A stretch of 64,000 bases of DNA, taken from positions 176,501-240,500 of the forward strand of contig JADJRD010000003.1 of assembly GCA_016712405.1 (NCBI GenBank). Reading direction: 5' to 3'. This document shows positions 26,708 to 35,274 of this stretch, piece after piece (the stretch's first letter is position 1; each line of letters starts with the position of its first letter). This DNA comes from Cellvibrio sp. (lineage in GTDB: Bacteria > Pseudomonadota > Gammaproteobacteria > Pseudomonadales > Cellvibrionaceae). A program made the position numbers and the translations under genes. The notes beneath the pieces are model-generated. The model saw only the letters and a list, made by a program, of their open reading frames with translations, did no database searches and was not told where the DNA came from.

Positions 26708-28079
26708 ACAAATCAGTAATCGGTTTATATTTGGGAACCAATAATTTCATCACGCTCCAAGCTAACAAATAAGCCATGGCACAGAATGCAAACATGATCG
26801 CGTAGCCGGTATAGATCGCATCAATGGATTTGTAAAAATCAAACAATGCACCTGCGGATTTGTTAATAATAAATCCACCAATGCCGCCCGCCATTCCGCC
26901 AATACCTACTGCAGATGCAACGGCTTTTTTAGGAAACATATCGGAAACTGTCGTGAAAATATTAGCGGACCAAGCTTGATGCGCAGCGGCGCCAATACCA
27001 ATTAATAAAATCGGCGCCCAAAAGCCGGCGTGACCCAATGGTTGAGCCAGTAAGACTATTAATGGAAATAATGCGATCACCAACATGGCGCGCATGCGTC
27101 CGTCGTAAGCGGTGTAGCCTTTGTTAATAAAATATTTTGGGAATGCGCCACCGACAATACTGCCTACCATTGCAATGGTATAGAGAACAGCAAGTGGCCA
27201 GGTTAAGGCGGTGCCGGTGACTTGATAATTGCTGGCGAGATACGCAGGCAGCCAAAAAAGATAAAACCACCAAACACCATCTGTCATAAATTTACCAAAG
27301 GCAAAGGCCCAAGTTTGGCGATACTGCAATAATTTAAACCAAGATGTTTTAACTTCAATGCTTTCATCTGAAACAACTTCATCGGGATTGTTGCGAATGT
27401 AAGCTAATTCTTCTTTTGATAAACGTTTTTGTTGGTCTGGGCGTTCGTAAAAAATTTGCCAGAAAATCATCCAAATAAAACCAATTGCACCTACCAACAT
27501 AAAGGCTGATTGCCAGCCCCAATTTACTGCCAGCCAAGGTACTGTCAAGGGTGCGAGAATTGCACCTACGTTAGCGCCAGAATTAAAAATGCCGGTGGCA
27601 AAAGAACGTTCTTTTTTCGGAAAATATTCAGCGGTGGTTTTGATGGCTGCAGGAAAGTTTCCGGCTTCACCAATTGCCAATACGGCGCGGGCGATCATAA
27701 ATCCCAATACGCTGATTGGAAAAACTGTAATGCCAACTAATGCCAGTGTGTTGTGTGCCCATTCACCCATAGGTACGGAATAAGCGTGAATAATGGCACC
27801 GACAGACCAGAATGCGATAGCAATATGAAAACCGAGTTTGGTTCCCAATTTATCAATGATGCGACCTGCGAACACCATCGAAATGGCGTAAACAAGTGTG
27901 AAGCAAGCTGAGATGTTGCCGTAGTCCGATTCGGTCCAGCCAAATGTTCCGCTCAATTCCGGTTTGAGCAAACTTAATACGGCTCTATCAAGATAATTAA
28001 CCGTAGTGGCAAAAAATAATAAACCACAAATGGTCCATCGAAAATTACCCAGTGGAGTTTGTAATGAATCTTTTGTCAT
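26706..28079 (-). CDS. exuT: Hexuronate transporter, MFS anion:cation symporter
   Basis: A 457-residue inner-membrane protein with about 12 membrane helices, of the ACS family. NYLDRAVLSLLKPEL near the N-terminus, the FAGRIIDKLGTKLGF loop 2-3 motif, and AIGEAGNFPAAIKTTAEYFPKKER are typical of ExuT/GudP-type carriers. Expected substrate is galacturonate or glucuronate with protons. It lies 43 bases downstream of uxaC on the same strand, so uptake and isomerisation are co-expressed. The last codon runs into the 96-bp element. Confidence 0.9.
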   Translation of the reverse strand: MTKDSLQTPLGNFRWTICGLLFFATTVNYLDRAVLSLLKPELSGTFGWTESDYGNISACFTLVYAISMVFAGRIIDKLGTKLGFHIAIAFWSVGAIIHAYSVPMGEWAHNTLALVGITVFPISVLGFMIARAVLAIGEAGNFPAAIKTTAEYFPKKERSFATGIFNSGANVGAILAPLTVPWLAVNWGWQSAFMLVGAIGFIWMIFWQIFYERPDQQKRLSKEELAYIRNNPDEVVSDESIEVKTSWFKLLQYRQTWAFAFGKFMTDGVWWFYLFWLPAYLASNYQVTGTALTWPLAVLYTIAMVGSIVGGAFPKYFINKGYTAYDGRMRAMLVIALFPLIVLLAQPLGHAGFWAPILLIGIGAAAHQAWSANIFTTVSDMFPKKAVASAVGIGGMAGGIGGFIINKSAGALFDFYKSIDAIYTGYAIMFAFCAMAYLLAWSVMKLLVPKYKPITDL

Positions 28080-28122
28080 GGCATTACTTCTTTATCGTTA
28101 TTGATTGATAAAAGCGCTGGAA

Positions 28123-29538
28123 TTATTCCGGCACAGTGAATGGAAAATATTTTTTTGCATTATTAAAACAAATATCCTGCATTAATTTCCCCACCATTTG
28201 GGTGTCATCAGGAACCAAACCTTTGGTCATGTCGCGGCCAAAAATTCCGCACAGAATACGGCGAAAATATTCGTGGCGGGAATAACTTAAAAAGCTACGA
28301 CTATCGGTCAGCATTCCAACAAAGCGGCTTAATAATCCAAGTTGGCTCAGCGCTTCAATTTGTCGCGTCATGCCATCCATTTGATCCAAAAACCACCAGC
28401 CACTGCCAAATTGAATTTTGCCGGCGGAAGAGCCATCCTGAAAATTACCAATCATGGTGCCAATCACTTCATTGTCTCTTGGATTCAAATTGTAAATGAT
28501 GGTTTTCGCTAATTTATTTTGATCATCCAATCGACCTAAAAATTTCGCTAAGGGTTTTGCATAATTGTGATCGCCAATGGAATCAAAACCGGTATCCGCA
28601 CCGAGTGTACGATAAAGGCGTGGATTATTGTTACGTATTGCGCCTATATGAAATTGTTGCACCCATCCTTTGGCGTGATCCTGCAATGCAAATTCCACCA
28701 TCATGGCGGATTGGAATTTTTCAATTTCGATGGCATCCAGATCCTTATCGTTACGAATTTTTAAAAAGATTGATCTGATTTCTTCATCGGTGTAATCGGC
28801 GGCATAAACCGTTTCCAACCCATGATCCGATAGGCGACATCCATGCGCGTGGAAGTAATTGTGGCGAATATTCAATGCTTTGATCAGATCTTCAAAGGTG
28901 TTGATGTTTACATCAGCAGCAACCGCTAAACGATCGAGATATTTGTTGTAGGCCAGAGTATTTTCTACCGCCATGGCGCGATCAGGGCGCCAGGTTGGCA
29001 GCATGGCAGTTTTGAAAGATTTATCCGCAGCGGTAGTTTTGTGATGTTCCAAGTCATGAATGGGGTCATCGGTCGTGCACACCAGTTTGACTTTGGCTTG
29101 GGTCATTAATCCGCGTGCTGAAAATTCAGGTGTTGCCAATAATTCATTGCACTCATCCCATGTACGCTTTGCGTTGCTTGAATCAAGTAAACGATCGGCA
29201 ATCCCGAAGGGTTTGCGCAATTCCAAATGCGTCCAATGATAGAGAGGGTTTCGCAGTGTATAGGGGACTGTTTCACACCACTTTTCAAATTTTTCCCAGT
29301 CACTGGCATTGCCAGTGCAATAGCGTTCATCAATACCATTCGACCGCATCGCGCGCCATTTATAGTGGTCGCCAGCGAGCCAGACTTCATAAAGATTACG
29401 AAATTGCTTGTTTTCGCCTACCTGCTCAGGGGGAAGGTGACAGTGGTAGTCAATGATGGGCATGTCTTTGGCGTACTCGTGAAACAACACCTTGGCTTGA
29501 GGTGTATCGAGTAGAAAATCGTCGTGAATAAAACGCAT
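28123..29538 (-). CDS. uxaC: Uronate (glucuronate/galacturonate) isomerase
   Basis: A 471-residue cytoplasmic enzyme of the amidohydrolase-like UxaC family, converting galacturonate to tagaturonate and glucuronate to fructuronate. The metal-site motif DYHCHLPPEQV, CTTDDPIHDLEHH, LPTWRPDR and the C-terminal LTDSRSFLSYSRHEYFRRILC all fit, and the length equals that of E. coli UxaC (470). With exuT it forms the entry step of the pathway whose next enzyme, uxaA, lies at the window start. The 303-bp region upstream (29539-29841) is shared with a divergent gene and shows no obvious operator. Confidence 0.96.
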   Translation of the reverse strand: MRFIHDDFLLDTPQAKVLFHEYAKDMPIIDYHCHLPPEQVGENKQFRNLYEVWLAGDHYKWRAMRSNGIDERYCTGNASDWEKFEKWCETVPYTLRNPLYHWTHLELRKPFGIADRLLDSSNAKRTWDECNELLATPEFSARGLMTQAKVKLVCTTDDPIHDLEHHKTTAADKSFKTAMLPTWRPDRAMAVENTLAYNKYLDRLAVAADVNINTFEDLIKALNIRHNYFHAHGCRLSDHGLETVYAADYTDEEIRSIFLKIRNDKDLDAIEIEKFQSAMMVEFALQDHAKGWVQQFHIGAIRNNNPRLYRTLGADTGFDSIGDHNYAKPLAKFLGRLDDQNKLAKTIIYNLNPRDNEVIGTMIGNFQDGSSAGKIQFGSGWWFLDQMDGMTRQIEALSQLGLLSRFVGMLTDSRSFLSYSRHEYFRRILCGIFGRDMTKGLVPDDTQMVGKLMQDICFNNAKKYFPFTVPE

Positions 29539-29841
29539 GTGTGCAAATCCTCAATATTCTGTCAGGTAAGTTACGACTTCTGAGAGAGATCAGAACGATT
29601 TGACCGAGGATTGCCTTTGATAAGACTTATTTGCGGGGAGACCCGTTATTATTGCTATTAGTGCAATTTGGCGTTTAGTTTAATCGGTTGCGCCACAAGT
29701 TCCAATCGCCGAATTGAATTTAAACCAAGATTTTTCATCAATAGTCTGGGTCGATATTACTGGATGTTTGGGAACTTTTGTCTGTTAGAATGCCCTGATA
29801 ATCGGCAGATCAGTAATAGAGAATAAATAAAAAGGCTGGCT

Positions 29842-30900
29842 ATGAATATTACGCAAGCATTGAAAAACCTAACTCAGCATGCTCATTTAAGTCAGTCAGA
29901 AACCGAATCCCTGACGACTGATATGCTGCATGGGCAATCTTCTCCCGCTCAAATTACCGCTTTTTTTACGGCACTCAAAATGAAGGGTGAAACCTTTGAT
30001 GAGGTATTAGGAGCGTCTCTTGCCGTCAAGCAATATATCCATTCATCCCCATCTGGCCTCCCTCCTCGCAAAGTGGAAGAGTTACAGAGTTTTGTCAGTG
30101 TCAGTCGTACCGGGAATGATATTTTGGGTGCGTTGGATCTATCAATTGCCAGTGCATTTGCTGCGTCTGCAGTGGGATGCCGATTGGTGTCACATGATGG
30201 CAGTTTGCGTGCCAGCAAAACGATTGGTGCTGCATTTTTGGAGGCGGCAGGTATCAAAGCTGATTTAACATTGGATCAAGTTATTTCGGCGGTCAATCAT
30301 TTGGGGGTGGGTTTTACTTTCGGTTTTAATGGAAGTGGATTGCCTGCTGCTTATTTTGACGATATTGGACAAATCGGTATCCCCACGCTTTCTAATCTAT
30401 TGAGCTTGGTGGCGAATCCTTTGCAGTCCTCTCGTCACCTCATCGGTGTGCATGATGTGAGTTTGTGTCGACCTGTTGCTGAATTATTTTTAAAGCTGGG
30501 TAGTGAGCGTGTCATGGTGGTTCATGGCGCTGATGGATTGGATGCAATCAGTTTGGCGACTCAAACGCATATCGCAGAATTAAAAAATGGCCAAATTACA
30601 GAATATTCTATAACACCCGATGATTTTGCTGTGCAAACAAAAAGCTTAACCGGATTGCGACAGGATTCGGTTGAAGAATCATTTTTATTAATTAAAGACG
30701 CTTTAGGGAATCGTCGAGGACACTATGCCGAGAAAGCGGCGGATATCATCATGCTGAATGCCGGTGCTGCCATTTACGTGGGTGGTGTTGCTGAGAGTTT
30801 GCGTCAAGGGGTGAGCATGGCGCGTGAAGTGGTTGCCAATACGTCGGCTGGCGAAAAAATTCGTCAAACTGCACAATTTACTCAGCAATTTAAAAAATAA
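29842..30900 (+). CDS. TrpD-like glycosyltransferase-family-3 paralogue with altered PRPP site
   Basis: A 352-residue protein with the layout of anthranilate phosphoribosyltransferase: helical N-terminal domain (DMLHGQSSPAQITAFFTALKMKGET) and the alpha/beta domain. The PRPP loop GTGGD reads RTGND, and the KHGNRS..SSKSGSAD segment reads SHDGSLRASKTIGAA, so key ligand residues are changed. IGIPTLSNLLSLVANP and VVHGADGLDAIS are kept. It is therefore probably not the cell's tryptophan enzyme. The E. coli YbiB (TrpD2) group also lacks PRPP residues, but the sequence is not close enough to name it so. It is divergent from uxaC with no trp genes nearby. Confidence 0.75.
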   Translation: MNITQALKNLTQHAHLSQSETESLTTDMLHGQSSPAQITAFFTALKMKGETFDEVLGASLAVKQYIHSSPSGLPPRKVEELQSFVSVSRTGNDILGALDLSIASAFAASAVGCRLVSHDGSLRASKTIGAAFLEAAGIKADLTLDQVISAVNHLGVGFTFGFNGSGLPAAYFDDIGQIGIPTLSNLLSLVANPLQSSRHLIGVHDVSLCRPVAELFLKLGSERVMVVHGADGLDAISLATQTHIAELKNGQITEYSITPDDFAVQTKSLTGLRQDSVEESFLLIKDALGNRRGHYAEKAADIIMLNAGAAIYVGGVAESLRQGVSMAREVVANTSAGEKIRQTAQFTQQFKK

Positions 30901-30901
30901 T

Positions 30902-31438
30902 TTATTCTTTTCGCTTAATTACCAGTTGTACGCTGCCCACTTTAAATCCCCATTTGGTAAAAACGGATTCGTTTAATAAAGTATTTTTATCGATCAGCCA
31001 CATCCAGTCTTTTACATTCAACAACAAATCACTGTCTTTGTATTTAATGTTGAGTTTGTAATCTAGCTCTAAAGAGTTTCCTGCAAACTGCCCGCGAGAT
31101 TCGCCCACTACATCATTCGCCGTTGCAATCAATTGATTGTTAGCATCTAAAGTTATGATCCAGGTTCGGTGTTGAATTTCTCCATCGTTAAATAAAAATT
31201 CTTCTTTTAATTCCCCTCGGCCATTTTCCCAGTGGCCTTGAATATCCGCAACAAAATGGCGCGTCACTTTGCCGCTGCGGTTTTTCACCACGCCATGTGC
31301 TGTCAATTGGCCATTGAAAAATTCTTCGGGTTTGAATTGCGGTGTATTTTGTTTGTAATCAGATATGGCGACACTGGAACAGGCGGTCAGCCAAAAGCTA
31401 ATGCCAGCGACAAGGGCGCAAAGGATTAGGAGTTTCAT
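30902..31438 (-). CDS. DUF3833-family lipoprotein
   Basis: A 178-residue lipoprotein (WLTAC, Cys20). FNGQLTAHGVVKNRSGKVTRHF, FLFNDGEIQHRTW and the final KWGFKVGSVQLVIKR are the DUF3833 pattern. Function is unknown; members look like lipocalin-type beta barrels in the cell envelope. The stop is two bases from the end of the convergent TrpD-like gene. Confidence 0.85.
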   Translation of the reverse strand: MKLLILCALVAGISFWLTACSSVAISDYKQNTPQFKPEEFFNGQLTAHGVVKNRSGKVTRHFVADIQGHWENGRGELKEEFLFNDGEIQHRTWIITLDANNQLIATANDVVGESRGQFAGNSLELDYKLNIKYKDSDLLLNVKDWMWLIDKNTLLNESVFTKWGFKVGSVQLVIKRKE

Positions 31439-31593
31439 GGTTAGGTCTCAGGTTAGTATTTTCAGGTGTAATAATGAGCTATACGTGACAAGTCTGAAAA
31501 TAGTTGCATGAGTCTTGGGTTTTTAGATTGTAATCTTTTGAATGAGCGGTGTTTTGGTTTTGCTATTGAGGTTTGGGCGCGGCCAGCGGCGCC

Positions 31594-32430
31594 TCATAAG
31601 TTGATTTCAGTAATTATCCATAAATTATTTTTGTATATCCATGAAAATATCCCGACCTTTGTGGTATCCCCTTCTTTCGGAGTGGAGAGTTTGGGGAGGG
31701 GCTGGGGGAATAAAGGGTGTATTGTCTCAACCGTATCATCAGTCGTTTTGCGATAATACTTGTCGAAAATTTTCTGAAAAACACCCGAGACCGAATCAGA
31801 GTTAATGACCTTGCAGGATTGTTCGGCACAAATTTTTGTTTGGTTGTTAATGAATAATTCAAAATAATGGCTTTCGGCGATCTCGAAGATTGTTTGCAGG
31901 TCGAAGAGTGCATTTTCTAGCGATTGATTATATTCAATCAATGCTGCGTTCTCTGAGTCCATGCTGGCGTAAGCGGAAGATTCTATGTCATCAATTTTCC
32001 ATTGATTATTTTCTTTTGCCATAGTGAAATTAATTTCTCGATTACCTTCGTCTTCTTCTCCTTCTTCGGGAAACAACATAAAACTCACAACAAGTTGATT
32101 GTTGGGTTTTGAAATCGCTAAAAATTTTGAGTTGGCAAAATTGAGGTTTTCTGAATAATCCTGTGCATTTAAGAGTAAATCACCATCTGCAGTGTAACCA
32201 CAGATGTTGGCATTTCTAATAAATTTCCTGCAATGATTGATATTGTCATCCAATGCTTTTATTAGGCGAGATGAAAAAATACTAGGCCAGCCTTGTTCGT
32301 ATTCTTGATTAAGGTATCGCGTATAGTAATCTGTGACAGCGCGTATTTGCGCTTGTTGATCGTTGGTTGCGTACAAAAAGTAAGGGAATAAAATTGAGAG
32401 AAATAAAATGGATTTTAAAAAAATTTTCAT
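31594..32430 (-). CDS. Secreted hypothetical protein (possible DUF3828/NTF2-like)
   Basis: A 278-residue protein with a signal peptide ending LYA-T. The pattern AVTDYYTRYLNQEYEQGWPSIFSSRLIKALDD recalls DUF3828-type NTF2-like proteins, in two copies (about 25-150 and 170-278), but I am not certain. Residues about 237-254 (HPLFPQPLPKLSTPKEG) are encoded by a copy of the GGGAGAGGG-type intergenic repeat at 31668-31718, which appears to have inserted in frame. Downstream of ilvD on the same strand. Confidence 0.7.
   Translation of the reverse strand: MKIFLKSILFLSILFPYFLYATNDQQAQIRAVTDYYTRYLNQEYEQGWPSIFSSRLIKALDDNINHCRKFIRNANICGYTADGDLLLNAQDYSENLNFANSKFLAISKPNNQLVVSFMLFPEEGEEDEGNREINFTMAKENNQWKIDDIESSAYASMDSENAALIEYNQSLENALFDLQTIFEIAESHYFELFINNQTKICAEQSCKVINSDSVSGVFQKIFDKYYRKTTDDTVETIHPLFPQPLPKLSTPKEGDTTKVGIFSWIYKNNLWIITEINL
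31668..31718. repeat. CCCTCTCCC-type repeat inside a coding sequence
   Basis: Read on the minus strand: CACCCTTTATTCCCCCAGCC, then CCTCCCCAAACTCTCC and AAGAAGGGG. This is a diverged copy of the element found intergenically at 32461, 47099, 51079, 51244 and 58873. It keeps the reading frame of the host gene. Confidence 0.5.
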
Positions 32431-32460
32431 GATGATCCTGTGTGTGTCCCCTAATCCTGG

Positions 32461-32481
32461 CCCTCTCCCAAAGGGAGAGGG
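32461..32481. repeat. CCCTCTCCC hairpin repeat
   Basis: CCCTCTCCC, AAA, GGGAGAGGG: a perfect 9-bp stem with a 3-nt loop, 27 bases after the ilvD stop on the minus strand. It may also act as a transcript-end hairpin. Confidence 0.7.
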
Positions 32482-32507
32482 AATTGAATTACTTCCTAGT
32501 CAATGAA

Positions 32508-34352
32508 TTAATCCAACTTACTCAAATCCCGCACCGCACCTTTGTCCGCGCTGGTCGCCAACATTGCATAAGCTTTTAATGAAGCCGTGACTTTGCGTGG
32601 ACGGATTTCAGTGGGTTTCCATGCAGCAGAACCTTTTGCTTCCATCGCTTTGCGACGTGCATCGAGTTCCGCATCGGTTAATTTCACATTGATACTTCTG
32701 TTCGGAATATTAATTTGAATAATATCGCCGTGCTCTACTAAACCGATTGCGCCACCCGCGGCTGCTTCGGGTGAAACGTGACCAATACTTAGCCCTGACG
32801 TACCACCTGAAAAACGACCATCCGTTAATAACGCGCAAGCTTTACCAAGACCTTGTGATTTCAAATAGCTTGTTGGATAAAGCATTTCTTGCATGCCGGG
32901 ACCACCGCGTGGGCCTTCGTAACGAATCACAACTACATCGCCTGCTTTTACTTTTCCATCAAGAATATCTTTTACCGCTTGATCCTGACTTTCAACGACA
33001 TAAGCGGGGCCTTCAAACACCCAACAACTTTCATCAACACCAGAGGTTTTTACTACGCAACCATCAACAGCAATATTGCCTTTTAAAACGGCGAGCCCAC
33101 CTTCTTTTGAATAAGCGTTTTTCACCGAGCGAATACAACCTTCTGCGCGGTCTGCATCCAGAGTTGGCCAGCGAGTGGATTGACTAAATGCGACTTGCGT
33201 TGGAATTCCAGCAGGGCCAGCTTTATAAAATGTCGCGACGGCTTCTGATGAAGTAACTGTGATGTCCCATTTATCCAAGGCTTCTTGAAAGGTTTTGCTG
33301 TGAACAGTCGGGAGTTGGTTGTGCAACAATCCCCCGCGATTTAATTCTGCCAAAATACTCATCACACCACCCGCGCGATGCACATCTTCCATATGATATT
33401 TTTGTGTGTTGGGAGCAACTTTACACAGCTGCGGAACTTTGCGGCTCATGCGATCAACATCAAACATGGTGAAAGGCACTTCGCCTTCTTGTGCTGCAGC
33501 TAACAAATGCAGGATGGTATTGGTTGATCCACCCATGGCAATGTCGAGTGCCATGGCGTTTTCAAATGCTTCGAATGTTGCGATAGATCTTGGCAGAACA
33601 CTCGCATCATCTTGTTCGTAATAACGCTTGGTGTTTTCGACAATTTTGCGGCCTGCTTCCAAAAATAATTGTTCGCGATCGGCGTGAGTTGCCAATAAAG
33701 AACCGTTACCCGGTAAAGACAATCCCAATGCTTCAGTTAAACAGTTCATTGAATTGGCAGTGAACATGCCGGAGCAAGAGCCACAAGTTGGGCAAGCAGA
33801 ACGTTCATAAGCTTCTACTTTTTCATCGGAAGCATTTTTGTCTGTACCAATTACGATTGCGTCAACCAAATCGAGTTTGTGTTCAGCCAAACGCGTTTTG
33901 CCTGCTTCCATTGGTCCGCCAGAAACAAATATCACCGGAATATTTAAACGCATCGCCGCCATCAACATACCGGGGGTGATTTTGTCGCAGTTGGAAATAC
34001 AAACTATGGCATCGGCACAATGTGCATTCACCATATATTCGACTGAGTCAGCAATAATGTCGCGCGAAGGCAAACTGTAGAGCATTCCGTCATGCCCCAT
34101 CGCAATGCCGTCATCCACCGCAATAGTGTTGAACTCTTTCGCCACACCACCGGCTTTTTCAATTTCACGCGCAACCAGTTGACCCAAGTCCTTCAAGTGC
34201 ACATGGCCGGGAACAAATTGGGTAAATGAGTTGGCTATCGCAATAATGGGTTTTTGAAAATCATCATCCTTCATGCCTGTGGCGCGCCACAAAGCACGGG
34301 CGCCCGCCATATTGCGGCCAGAAGTGGTGGTTTTGGAGCGGTAAACTGGCAT
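32508..34352 (-). CDS. ilvD: Dihydroxy-acid dehydratase
   Basis: Third step of valine, leucine and isoleucine synthesis: dehydrates dihydroxy acids to 2-keto acids with a 2Fe-2S cluster. At 614 aa it matches the long E. coli-type enzyme. The cluster cysteines are in VCISNCDKITPGM and CPTCGSCSGMFTANSMN; the C-terminal DGRFSGGTSGLSIGHVSPEAA and family start MPVYRSKTTTSGRNMAGARALWRATGM are also present. Single gene; ilvE lies at 50 kb. Confidence 0.97.
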   Translation of the reverse strand: MPVYRSKTTTSGRNMAGARALWRATGMKDDDFQKPIIAIANSFTQFVPGHVHLKDLGQLVAREIEKAGGVAKEFNTIAVDDGIAMGHDGMLYSLPSRDIIADSVEYMVNAHCADAIVCISNCDKITPGMLMAAMRLNIPVIFVSGGPMEAGKTRLAEHKLDLVDAIVIGTDKNASDEKVEAYERSACPTCGSCSGMFTANSMNCLTEALGLSLPGNGSLLATHADREQLFLEAGRKIVENTKRYYEQDDASVLPRSIATFEAFENAMALDIAMGGSTNTILHLLAAAQEGEVPFTMFDVDRMSRKVPQLCKVAPNTQKYHMEDVHRAGGVMSILAELNRGGLLHNQLPTVHSKTFQEALDKWDITVTSSEAVATFYKAGPAGIPTQVAFSQSTRWPTLDADRAEGCIRSVKNAYSKEGGLAVLKGNIAVDGCVVKTSGVDESCWVFEGPAYVVESQDQAVKDILDGKVKAGDVVVIRYEGPRGGPGMQEMLYPTSYLKSQGLGKACALLTDGRFSGGTSGLSIGHVSPEAAAGGAIGLVEHGDIIQINIPNRSINVKLTDAELDARRKAMEAKGSAAWKPTEIRPRKVTASLKAYAMLATSADKGAVRDLSKLD

Positions 34353-34477
34353 ACAAACCTCGAATTCTATTGGTGCGGGAAAAGGTGGCTATGGTAGCAG
34401 AAGTTAACAAATGCTTGGCGAACTCAATGAGCTTGGCTGAGATGCAATATACCCAATGTATATAGCTGGAGATCATC

Positions 34478-34649
34478 ATGTCTGTTGGTTCTGTTTTCAT
34501 CAATATTAGAGTTGGAAGGAAAAATGATAGGCGTCAATGATTTGCATATTGCCGGGCATGTACGTAGTGAAGGTTTAATTTTAGTTACTAATAATTTGAG
34601 AGAGTTTGAAAGAGTAGCGGGTTTGCGCATAGAAAATTGGGCGGGTTAG
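34478..34649 (+). pseudogene. vapBC toxin-antitoxin remnant
   Basis: GGAG precedes an ATG at 34478 that starts MSVGSVFINIR, like the first residues of a VapB antitoxin, and stops after 20 codons. A second ATG at 34524, also with GGAAGGA upstream, gives 41 residues (GVNDLHIAGHVRSEGLILVT, then NNLREFERVAGLRIENWAG), which is the C-terminus of a VapC PIN-domain ribonuclease. The antitoxin's rest and about two thirds of the toxin are missing, consistent with an internal deletion. It cannot encode a working PIN nuclease. Confidence 0.7.
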
Positions 34650-34653
34650 TTTT

Positions 34654-34822
34654 TTAAAAATCAAAGGGATCGCGCGCTGGCAAATTGGCAAATGCCGTGC
34701 CGCAATAAATACACTTGCCAGTCGTGATAGGGCTGGTCTGTTGTTTTTCGAGAATTATCCTGTGCGTTTTTTTGCAGCTCTGCATGAATGGCGACGTCAG
34801 CGGTAGGGTGAAATTGATCCAT
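34654..34822 (-). pseudogene. Small CxxC (TraR/DksA-like?) protein, frameshifted
   Basis: ATG at 34822 has AAGGA eight bases upstream. The frame reads MDQFHPTADVAIHAELQK, then passes seven A (T7 at 34767-34773 on the plus strand). Continuing in the frame one base shorter gives THRIILEKQQ..TGKCIYCGTAFANLPARDPFDF and a stop at 34654, a plausible small protein with one zinc-knuckle-like CxxC. As given, the frame instead ends at an unrelated stop. Either an A was gained or the base call is wrong. Only half of a four-cysteine finger is present, so the TraR/DksA link is weak. Confidence 0.45.
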
Positions 34823-34851
34823 TTTAATTTCCTTAAAGCGTAAATAAAAAA

Positions 34852-35220
34852 TTATTGCAAGGAATGCAGTCCAATCATATTGCCTTCAGTGTCATAACCC
34901 AATGCAATAAAACCATATTGTCCAATTGAAAATTTGGTTTTTTCGATGCGCCCACCAAATTGTATTATTCGTTTTTCTTCAGTCGCGCAATCTTTACAGG
35001 TGAAGTAAACAATCACGCTATTTCGTCCCGCCGAAAAACCCGGCATGTGAACCAGGCTGCCAGAGGCTCCGGTATGGAGCATGTTTAAAGGGAAAGCCCA
35101 CATTTGAATATCCGGCGATTCCAATTTTGTGAGCGGTGATTGAAATACACCTTCGTAAAATGTTTTCGCGCGTTGCATATCATCAACATAAATTTCAAAC
35201 CAACCGACAGGATTGCTCAT
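34852..35220 (-). CDS. VOC-family (glyoxalase/bleomycin-resistance fold) protein
   Basis: A 122-residue single-module protein: VGWFEIYVDDMQRAKTFYEGVF at the N-terminus and GRIEKTKFSIGQYGFIALGYDTEGNMIGLHS at the C-terminus are standard for the vicinal-oxygen-chelate fold. Many relatives are annotated as putative lactoylglutathione lyase-like enzymes without proof of activity. AGGAGATCACC precedes the ATG. Confidence 0.88.
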   Translation of the reverse strand: MSNPVGWFEIYVDDMQRAKTFYEGVFQSPLTKLESPDIQMWAFPLNMLHTGASGSLVHMPGFSAGRNSVIVYFTCKDCATEEKRIIQFGGRIEKTKFSIGQYGFIALGYDTEGNMIGLHSLQ

Positions 35221-35274
35221 GGTGATCTCCTAAAAAGTAACCTATTTGTAGGGAGTGAATACATTGATCATCCC

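Noticed and set aside
29539..29841. Operator for exuT-uxaC
   Set aside because: No palindrome comparable to those at 1277 or 1434 was found in this 303-bp region.
31563..31585. Hairpin GGGCGCGGCC..GGCGCC as a terminator after the 278-aa gene
   Set aside because: Pairing is short and imperfect and no T tract follows on either strand.
31508..31756. Plus-strand ORF overlapping the end of the 278-aa gene
   Set aside because: Much of it is translated repeat sequence and the opposite frame has a signal peptide and full-length coding character.
34353..34477. tRNA gene or small RNA between ilvD and the vapBC remnant
   Set aside because: No cloverleaf pairing or CCA end could be seen.
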